A DNA stretch of 48,264 nt from positions 1-48,264 of the forward strand of contig JBDKKY010000003.1 in assembly GCA_039795875.1 (NCBI GenBank), written 5' to 3'. Positions 42,418 to 48,264 of this stretch are shown here, one piece after another. The DNA comes from CAIZLB01 sp039795875. GTDB taxonomy: Bacteria; Patescibacteriota; Minisyncoccia; Phycocordibacterales; CAIZLB01. The translations under genes were made by a program, and so were the position numbers. The notes beneath the pieces are model-generated. The model was not told the DNA's origin, searched no databases, and saw only the letters and a program-made list of their open reading frames with translations. Position 1 is the stretch's first letter. Each line of letters opens with the position of its first letter.

Positions 42418-43629
42418 ATGATAAAGGTAATGCGTGATTCTGCATTTCCAATAAAAACAATCATTGGCCTTATCGTCGGGCTGTTTTTATTATTTCTAGG
42501 TATTACATACACTGGTACAGGTTCACTTAAACCGATTAGAGAACACATTCTCGACAATACAGAGGTCAAGGGTATGGTAACTGAAGAACCTACTCCTGTT
42601 ATCGAGGAAGTACCGGTTATGCAACATGTCAAAACGCCAGAGAATGTTCGCGGAGTATATGTCAGTGCCTATAGTTTTATGAGTGATAGTTTTCGTACAC
42701 GCCTTGACACCATGATTGACAATACAACCGTCAACAGTATTGTTGTTGATATTAAAGATGCACCCGGAACTATTATGTTTGACATTGGTCTGGACACTCC
42801 ATGTGTGAAAGCGTCACTGTCAAAAGCGGGAGTAGAATCCAATATAAAACACTATCATGAAAAAGGTATATACGTGATTGCTCGTATCGCGGTGTTTCGT
42901 GATGAGTGTTATGTAAAAAATAATCTAGAATTGGCGGTCCAAGACAAGGTGGGCAATCCATGGAGAGACAATGGTGGACATTATTGGCTCGCACCACACG
43001 AACAACAGACTCGGGAGTACATACGAGATATTGCTAAAGCGGTGTTTGATCGAGGCTTCGATGAGATACAGCTTGATTATATTCGCTATCCATCTGATGG
43101 AAACATGGCAAATCTGAAATATGAGTACACGGATACTATTGCTGCCAGTTCAACCTTGATGGAAAAGCGACGAGCAACAATACATGAATTTGTCGGATAC
43201 ATGCGCAGTGAATTAAAAGATATTCCGTTATCAACCGATATATTTGGTATGGTTTTGACCAATACAGACGATCTGACCATCGGACAACATCTTGATGATT
43301 TTGTGCCGCAGGTAGATTTTATCTCACCGATGATTTATCCTTCTCATTTTCCAAAACAGTGGAATGGTATTGCTGATCCCAATAAGAGTCCCTATCAGAC
43401 TATTTACGATTCGACAGCCCAAGGTCTGGCGCGTATGAATATCGCTGTTGGATCATCAACTGCCAAACAGATGATGCGACCTTGGTTACAAGATTTTAGC
43501 CTATATGGAGTTGTATACAATGCACCGGAAGTTAAAGCTCAGATTAAAGCTTTGGCTGATCTAGGGGTGCAGAGTTATATACTTTGGAATGCTTCCAATC
43601 GGTATACTCCGGGTGTAATGAACAAATAG
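42418..43629 (+). CDS. Membrane-anchored DUF4015-like putative glycoside hydrolase
   Basis: The 403-residue protein has an N-terminal helix (TIIGLIVGLFLLFLGITY) and an extracytoplasmic TIM-barrel-like domain resembling DUF4015: VRGVYVSAYSF, SIVVDIKDAPG, GIYVIARIAVFRD, WLAPHEQQTREYIRDIAKAV (one region) and QLDYIRYPSDG, where the Asp is a likely catalytic or binding residue. Hydrolysis of a surface or wall glycan is inferred. It starts 1 nt after rsmI; an ATG at 42430 is an alternative start. Confidence 0.82.
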   Translation: MIKVMRDSAFPIKTIIGLIVGLFLLFLGITYTGTGSLKPIREHILDNTEVKGMVTEEPTPVIEEVPVMQHVKTPENVRGVYVSAYSFMSDSFRTRLDTMIDNTTVNSIVVDIKDAPGTIMFDIGLDTPCVKASLSKAGVESNIKHYHEKGIYVIARIAVFRDECYVKNNLELAVQDKVGNPWRDNGGHYWLAPHEQQTREYIRDIAKAVFDRGFDEIQLDYIRYPSDGNMANLKYEYTDTIAASSTLMEKRRATIHEFVGYMRSELKDIPLSTDIFGMVLTNTDDLTIGQHLDDFVPQVDFISPMIYPSHFPKQWNGIADPNKSPYQTIYDSTAQGLARMNIAVGSSTAKQMMRPWLQDFSLYGVVYNAPEVKAQIKALADLGVQSYILWNASNRYTPGVMNK

Positions 43630-43651
43630 TCTTCGTGCTATAATAACCGTT

Positions 43652-44275
43652 ATGTTCCATCACTATATTGATGCTGCTCTGAACTATGCTCAATCAGGAT
43701 CTACTGCCTTAACAGACTATTTGTATATCATTGTGTTTTTGGCTGCTTTGATCGAATCGACTCCTGTTCTTGGCACATTAACACCAGGAACTTTGTTTTT
43801 TTTGTTCTTTGGATATAGTGCTTCTATCACTGGTACGAACTTGGCCATGATTATTTTGATCGCCGGCATCGGAGCCGCTGTAGGGGATATTGGAGGATAT
43901 GTTTTGGGAAAATATGGCAGTGGATGGATGATTCGCAACAAAAAGATACTTAAGGAGGTGCATATAGAGCAAGGACGACGTTTTTTTAGTCGGCACGGCG
44001 GTAAAAGTATATTACTGGGCCGATTTGTTGGTCCGATCAGACCGATTGTGCCATTGATCGCAGGTAGTATTCGGATGAACTTTCAGACGTTCTTGTTTTG
44101 GAATATTGTAGGGGCCTTTGCCTGGGCTGCTTTATATATGGTTTTGGGGTATTTCTTTGGTACATATGCCAGAGAGATTGAGAAATACGTTTCCGAAGCT
44201 AGTATTATCATGGTTATAGTACTTGCAATTATTGGCTATTCTATGTATAGAAGATATAAAAATCATGCGGAGTAA
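43652..44275 (+). CDS. DedA-family membrane protein
   Basis: The 207-residue protein has the DedA pattern: ESTPVLGTLTPGTLFFLFFG, GDIGGYVLGKYGSGW, then SRHGGKSILLGRFVGPIRPIVPLIAG and a C-terminal re-entrant/TM region. DedA proteins are implicated in undecaprenyl-phosphate or phospholipid recycling. TATAAT at 43639-43644 is 7 nt before the ATG. Its 3' end overlaps uvrB by 11 bp. Confidence 0.93.
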   Translation: MFHHYIDAALNYAQSGSTALTDYLYIIVFLAALIESTPVLGTLTPGTLFFLFFGYSASITGTNLAMIILIAGIGAAVGDIGGYVLGKYGSGWMIRNKKILKEVHIEQGRRFFSRHGGKSILLGRFVGPIRPIVPLIAGSIRMNFQTFLFWNIVGAFAWAALYMVLGYFFGTYAREIEKYVSEASIIMVIVLAIIGYSMYRRYKNHAE

Positions 44276-46508
44276 CAACAAATTCATTTTAAAACATACC
44301 CATGTTCCAAAAGGGGATCAGCCTGATGCTATCAAAAAGATAGTAGCGGGGATAAAGGCTGGCATGGATAAACAAACTCTCCTTGGCGCCACTGGTACCG
44401 GTAAGACTTTTACTATGGCCAATGTGATCGCGGATATACAGCGACCGACGTTGGTGATCGCACACAACAAAACCTTGGCGGCCCAGCTGGCACAAGAGTT
44501 TAAAGAATTTTTCCCTGACAACGCGGTGCACTATTTCGTATCATATTATGACTATTATCAACCTGAGGCGTATATTTCCTCAAGTGATACATATATAGAG
44601 AAAGAGGCGCAGATCAATGAAGAGATTGATCGCCTTCGCCATGCCAGTACTCAAGCCTTGTTGACTAGACGAGACGCTATTATTGTTGCTTCAGTCTCGT
44701 GTATATATGGTTTAGGTTCGCCAGTAGAATATGAAAAAGTTAATTTTTTGATGAAAAAGGGAATGAAAATTGATCGTGGAGAAATTGTTCGCCGATTGAT
44801 CGGCATGCATTTTTCTCGAACCATGGCCGACCTGACCCCGGGTACCGTGCGAGCCCTTGGTAACACTCTGGAGATTATGCCGATACAAGAGCGAGTGATT
44901 ATCCGAGTTCTATTTGAAGGAGATAAGATCGGTCGTATCGAATTGATCGATCATATCACTCGATCTATTTCCAATCCAGATGTAGAGAGCCTGTTCATTT
45001 TCCCAGCTAAACACTTTGTAACGCCGGAAGAGGATCGTCTACGGGCGGTTGAAGATATTAAAAAAGAATTGACTGATAGACTTGAGACATTGCAAAGACA
45101 AGGCAAAGTCATCGAATACGAACGACTAAAACGGCGGACAAACTATGACTTGGCTCTTATCCGCGAGGTTGGATATTGTAATGGTATAGAAAACTATTCC
45201 CGACATTTTTCAGGTAAGGGAGAGGGTGAGGCCCCTGATACGCTGATTTCGTATTTTCCAGATGATTTTTTAACTATTATTGACGAATCACATGTAACGG
45301 TTCCACAGCTCAATGGCATGTATGCTGGCGACGCGTCACGAAAAAAGAATCTTATTGATTTTGGATTTCGATTGCCATCAGCTGCTGATAATCGTCCATT
45401 AAAATTTGCTGAGTTTGAAGCTAAAGTAGGGCAGACTGTATATGTATCAGCGACTCCGGGTCCGTATGAACTGGCTCAATCAGAAAAAACTCAAGTAGTG
45501 CAACAGATCATTCGCCCAACGGGCTTGATTGATCCTGTTCTAGACGTCCGGCCTGTCGCGGCAACCGCTGAATATGTTGGGCAGATCTATGACTTTATTG
45601 CCGAAGTAGAAAAGAATACTGCAAATGGAGAACGAACTCTTGCTACTACACTGACAAAAAAGATGGCTGAGGATTTGAGTGAGTTTTTAAAAGAAAAAGG
45701 AATTAAGACAAGATATTTGCACAGTGACGTGGAGACATTGGAGCGTATCCAGATCCTGACGGAGTTGCGAAAAGGAGAATTTGATGTATTGGTTGGTGTA
45801 AACTTACTTCGAGAAGGTTTGGATTTGCCGGAAGTATCTTTGATCGGTATCCTCGATGCTGACAAAGAAGGCTTTTTGCGTTCGAAGACGGCGTTGATAC
45901 AGACTATTGGTCGAGCAGCACGAAACGTGAACGGTCGAGTGATTTTGTATGCAGATAACATAACAAATTCACTTCGTGGTGCTATGGAAGAAACCGAGCG
46001 ACGAAGAATTATTCAACTGGCTTACAACGAAAAGCACGGTATCACTCCTCAGACTATTAAAAAGACCATTCATGATATTACCGAAGCGATTGAGAATGCA
46101 CACGAAAAAAGTGTCCGAGAGGATATTATTCTTGACATGGGTATTGACAGTTTGGATGATATTAAAAAAATGAAACCTAAGGAAGTCCAAAAGAAAGTTA
46201 AGGCGGTGATCAAGAAAAAAGATATAGAAATGAATCTAGCTGTTAAGCAATTGGATTTTGAGACAGCGGCACTCTTGCGTGATGAGATCAAGGCCTTGGC
46301 CAATATTTTAAATGATTCAGAAAATCCAAAAGTGAAAAAGAGGAAGAATGCCTATGATGATATGTCTAAGCAGGGAGATAAGAAGGCCGAAGCAAAGATG
46401 CCAAAGAAGGACGAGAAACATCTGATCAATGTACAGTTTGGACGCCAAGGAGCGGTGAAGAAGATCAAAGATAAGGGCAATAAAATGGGTCCAAAAATAG
46501 CCGAATAA
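44265..46508 (+). CDS. uvrB: Excinuclease ABC subunit B
   Basis: The 747-residue protein has Walker A GATGTGKTFT near residue 40, the beta-hairpin YYDYYQPEAYI, DESHVTVPQLNGMY, the C-terminal helicase motifs (LREGLDLPEVSL, QTIGRAARN) and a UVR domain (KQLDFETAALLRDEIKAL). A Lys-rich extension of about 60 residues follows. It verifies DNA damage with UvrA. ATG at 44265 is chosen because the upstream part of the ORF overlaps the DedA gene without similarity. Confidence 0.97.
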   Translation: MRSNNKFILKHTHVPKGDQPDAIKKIVAGIKAGMDKQTLLGATGTGKTFTMANVIADIQRPTLVIAHNKTLAAQLAQEFKEFFPDNAVHYFVSYYDYYQPEAYISSSDTYIEKEAQINEEIDRLRHASTQALLTRRDAIIVASVSCIYGLGSPVEYEKVNFLMKKGMKIDRGEIVRRLIGMHFSRTMADLTPGTVRALGNTLEIMPIQERVIIRVLFEGDKIGRIELIDHITRSISNPDVESLFIFPAKHFVTPEEDRLRAVEDIKKELTDRLETLQRQGKVIEYERLKRRTNYDLALIREVGYCNGIENYSRHFSGKGEGEAPDTLISYFPDDFLTIIDESHVTVPQLNGMYAGDASRKKNLIDFGFRLPSAADNRPLKFAEFEAKVGQTVYVSATPGPYELAQSEKTQVVQQIIRPTGLIDPVLDVRPVAATAEYVGQIYDFIAEVEKNTANGERTLATTLTKKMAEDLSEFLKEKGIKTRYLHSDVETLERIQILTELRKGEFDVLVGVNLLREGLDLPEVSLIGILDADKEGFLRSKTALIQTIGRAARNVNGRVILYADNITNSLRGAMEETERRRIIQLAYNEKHGITPQTIKKTIHDITEAIENAHEKSVREDIILDMGIDSLDDIKKMKPKEVQKKVKAVIKKKDIEMNLAVKQLDFETAALLRDEIKALANILNDSENPKVKKRKNAYDDMSKQGDKKAEAKMPKKDEKHLINVQFGRQGAVKKIKDKGNKMGPKIAE

Positions 46509-46514
46509 TTCATG

Positions 46515-46550
46515 AAGTGGATAACTCAGAGGTTGTCCACTTTTGATTTT
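46515..46550 (+). terminator. uvrB terminator
   Basis: AAGTGGATAAC and GTTGTCCACTT pair over 11 positions (one G-T) around TCAGAG, followed by TTTTGATTTTT. The TTGTCC in its 3' arm also serves as the -35 of the next gene. Confidence 0.85.
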
Positions 46551-46563
46551 TGTGGTATATAAT
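46533..46563 (+). promoter_or_regulatory. Promoter TTGTCC-19-TATAAT of the NMP-kinase-like orphan
   Basis: TTGTCC (46533-46538) overlaps the uvrB terminator; TATAAT is at 46558-46563. Transcription would start near 46570. The leader holds GGTGC/GCACC (46569-46584) and CCCTC/GAGGG (46595-46610), the latter covering a GGGAGG ribosome site. Confidence 0.55.
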
Positions 46564-46609
46564 ACCTGGGTGCAATTGAGCACCTTTTCACTTTCCCTCG
46601 GTAGGGAGG

Positions 46610-47419
46610 GTGGAATCTTTGAATACGAAACACCACAACTCCAAAAAACTATCTGTCTGTATGCATCAAAAAAGATTGCAAACTATCGTTACCTCGTTAC
46701 TGTTGACCCACGGTGGTCTCGCTTGCTGTCTCGCTGGCCTCGAAGGCGGCGGCAAAAGTACTGCAGCCACCGCACTGAGTGAGGCCTGTCCTGACTTAGT
46801 CCGAGTGGTCTATGTCAGTAAGGCTTTGGCCACACACTGTGAATTCCTTGAGACTGGCCCCGGTCGTCATGGCCGTGCAACGAAAGCTCTCATCAGGGAA
46901 GTCCGTGCCAAAATGGAGGCCAGGGACAAGAACATTGATCCTCAGTTTCTGAAGGCCGCACTACACAGGGCTCTGATGGCTGTGATCGGCAAAGAAATGG
47001 GCGAAGGAGAAAGCCCTAACCTCTTTGTCCTTATTGACGGTTATCCCCGTCTCAAAGAACAGGCTGATGAGGCACCGGCTGTACTGGGGGGCTTCTTTCC
47101 CAACCACCCAGCTCTTATCCTCGAGGTCGGTTGTGATCAAGAAGAAGCGTTCAGGCGTGCCACAAGCCGTGGTGGTGATTGGAACAGTCCTTCAAACATC
47201 ACCCGTTCCCATCTCGAATTCAACCAACGTATGCCCGATGTCCGTTCGGCTGCTACTCGCTGGTCAGACCACATCATGATCTCCAGTGATGGTCCGCAGG
47301 ATGAAACCTTGGCCCAACTGGCGGACCGGTTGGAAGAGTATTCTGCCCGCATCGCCACTGGAGGGTTCAAAAAACCTGATCCGGCGCTGATGATTCAAGG
47401 CATTCTGGCTAACGTATAA
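46610..47419 (+). CDS. Adenylate kinase-like P-loop NMP kinase, G+C-richer orphan unit
   Basis: The product (up to 269 residues) has a P-loop LAGLEGGGKST near residue 42 and an adenylate-kinase-like NMP-binding motif LIDGYPRLKEQADE near residue 145, followed by an Arg-containing lid-like segment (RRATSRGGD). It probably phosphorylates a nucleotide or nucleoside. GTG 46610, TTG 46619 (9 nt after GGGAGG) and ATG 46661 are all possible starts. Codon use is much richer in G+C than uvrB/uvrA on either side, suggesting transfer. Confidence 0.75.
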   Translation: MESLNTKHHNSKKLSVCMHQKRLQTIVTSLLLTHGGLACCLAGLEGGGKSTAATALSEACPDLVRVVYVSKALATHCEFLETGPGRHGRATKALIREVRAKMEARDKNIDPQFLKAALHRALMAVIGKEMGEGESPNLFVLIDGYPRLKEQADEAPAVLGGFFPNHPALILEVGCDQEEAFRRATSRGGDWNSPSNITRSHLEFNQRMPDVRSAATRWSDHIMISSDGPQDETLAQLADRLEEYSARIATGGFKKPDPALMIQGILANV

Positions 47420-47463
47420 CCGCCCTCATCACCAACCCAGCATTCCCACCCAAAAAACCAATA

Positions 47464-47519
47464 CCCGTGACGTCATCTCTTGTCCCCCAAAAGGACCCAT
47501 GACGTTACGGGGATTTTTT
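47464..47519 (+). terminator. Terminator of the NMP-kinase-like orphan
   Basis: CCCGTGACGTCAT and ATGACGTTACGGG pair over 13 positions (one G-T), with an inner GTCC/GGAC pair, followed by ATTTTTT. Confidence 0.9.
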
Positions 47520-47525
47520 ATTGCA

Positions 47526-47552
47526 TCTCGTTGAAACGTAGTGTAAGCGGAT
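47526..47552 (+). repeat. 27-nt intergenic repeat, copy 2
   Basis: It begins TCTCG and contains ACGTAGTGTAAGCGGAT; 21 of 27 positions match the copy at 29443-29469. It is flanked by TTGCATC (47521-47527) and GATGCAA (47550-47556), which could form a 7-bp stem around it. Confidence 0.4.
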
Positions 47553-47600
47553 GCAACGGTTGCACCTCGCCGAAGCGGGGCGCAGGCGGGTGAACTTTCA

Positions 47601-47629
47601 TTTACTTTCCAAGGCTAAGACGATATAGT
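47601..47629 (+). promoter_or_regulatory. uvrA promoter TTTACT-17-TATAGT
   Basis: TTTACT (47601-47606) and TATAGT (47624-47629) are 17 bp apart, and the -10 ends 6 nt before the uvrA ATG, giving a leaderless or nearly leaderless mRNA. Confidence 0.6.
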
Positions 47630-47635
47630 ATTCCC

Positions 47636-48264
47636 ATGCCAGCGTCAAAAAAGACCTCAAAAGGGCCCGATAGTCACGAAGGAAAGATTGTCATTAAAGG
47701 TGCGCGAACCCACAATTTAAAAAATATTTCTTTGGAGATTCCAAGAAATCAATTGACTGTGATCACTGGACTATCAGGCTCAGGTAAGTCGTCTTTGGCG
47801 TTTGATACTATTTTTGCTGAAGGACAACGGCGATATGTCGAGTCTCTATCTTCATATGCCCGACAATTTTTAAAACAAATGCAAAAGCCAGATGTTGATG
47901 AGATCACTGGTTTGTCTCCAGCTATTTCTATCGATCAAAAATCTCGATCAAATAACCCACGATCTACAGTAGCCACTATTACGGAGATCTATGACTATTT
48001 ACGTATTTTATATGCCCGAATCGGAAAACCTCACTGTTTAGTCTGTGGTGATGAGATTAAAAAACTTTCAAAAGAACAGATCATCGACACTATTCATCAT
48101 ATTGTTTTAGGGTTGGATAAAGATACTCCAATACAAGAACCTGTGAAGAAGGCTAAGAAAAAAGAAGTCATGGGCATATTGGTTGATGATAAGATGTTTA
48201 AGATCTACGCTCCGCTCGTTATCGGACGAAAAGGTGAGTACTATCAGATGTTATATGATTTGCT
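47636..48264 (+). CDS. uvrA: Excinuclease ABC subunit A, 5' part
   Basis: The reading frame from the ATG at 47636 runs off the right edge (about 209 residues present). It has IKGARTHNLKNISLEIPRN, Walker A TGLSGSGKSSLAFDT near residue 46, EGQRRYVESLSSYARQFL and the IDQKSRSNNPRSTVAT segment, then a CLVCGDEI zinc half-site. UvrA recognises DNA damage and loads UvrB, encoded just upstream; the two are separated by the NMP-kinase-like orphan. Confidence 0.97.
   Translation, partial: MPASKKTSKGPDSHEGKIVIKGARTHNLKNISLEIPRNQLTVITGLSGSGKSSLAFDTIFAEGQRRYVESLSSYARQFLKQMQKPDVDEITGLSPAISIDQKSRSNNPRSTVATITEIYDYLRILYARIGKPHCLVCGDEIKKLSKEQIIDTIHHIVLGLDKDTPIQEPVKKAKKKEVMGILVDDKMFKIYAPLVIGRKGEYYQMLYDL

Noticed and set aside
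46511..46546. DnaA-box-like GTGGATAAC before the NMP-kinase gene
   Set aside because: It is one arm of the uvrB terminator stem and is better explained by that.
1..48264. Alternative genetic code with TGA read as glycine (as in Gracilibacteria/SR1)
   Set aside because: TGA is used as a normal stop, for instance at 2675-2677 and 41707-41709, and conserved Gly positions use GGN codons.
1..48264. CRISPR arrays, insertion sequences, prophage genes or tRNA genes
   Set aside because: No regular direct repeats, transposase or phage motifs, and no GGTTCGA-type T-arm with acceptor pairing were found by reading; subtle tRNAs could be missed without a covariance search.

Overview
The window looks like a chromosomal segment of a Candidate Phyla Radiation (Patescibacteria) bacterium, most likely of the Parcubacteria/Paceibacteria type. 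This is inferred from the small, tightly packed genes, a short SecA, a class A-like RNase P RNA, divergent RpoB/RpoC, an AI-2E-type permease, a MYG1-family protein and a reduced dcw cluster (mraZ, rsmH, ftsL-like, ftsI). TGA is used as a stop (for example at the ends of the KpsF-like gene and radC), so the code is standard and not the Gracilibacteria/SR1 code.

Layout. 1-12.2 kb is a surface-glycan locus: an AsnB-type amidotransferase (cut by the left edge), a KpsF/GutQ sugar-phosphate isomerase, a large GT-B-like protein, three methyltransferases (one FkbM type), a Wzx-like flippase, two GT4-like glycosyltransferases and an O-antigen ligase/polymerase with a TPR-like tail. 12.2-13.9 kb holds a G+C-richer lipoprotein gene, a structured non-coding stretch and a 26-residue Lys/Ala peptide gene. 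13.97-19.7 kb carries secA, an AI-2E permease, a MYG1-like gene, a RelE-type toxin-antitoxin pair and a flavodoxin-fold oxidoreductase. 19.7-21.1 kb has three small orphan genes on the minus strand. 21.3-28.4 kb is rpoB-rpoC. Then follow a YqeY-like gene, a small membrane protein, an orphan gene, rnpB, murJ, mscL, mreB with a delta-prime-like gene, another orphan, a cysteine-containing exported protein, mraZ-rsmH-ftsL-ftsI, pyk, radC, rsmI, a DUF4015-like glycosidase, a DedA protein, uvrB, an orphan NMP-kinase-like gene and uvrA (cut by the right edge).

Two expression styles coexist. More than twenty ordinary genes have a TATAAT-like hexamer ending only 6-8 nt (up to 10) before the start codon, with no Shine-Dalgarno, as expected for leaderless mRNAs. 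This rule also corrects many start codons. By contrast, seven G+C-richer orphan genes (12.3, 19.7, 20.2, 20.6, 29.6, 34.3 and 46.6 kb) sit singly between housekeeping genes. Most of them have a canonical -35/-10 promoter, a 20-80 nt leader that is sometimes folded, and a strong private terminator. These dispersed, self-contained units are the best candidate for an undescribed system here. No tRNA, CRISPR array, insertion sequence or prophage was recognised.
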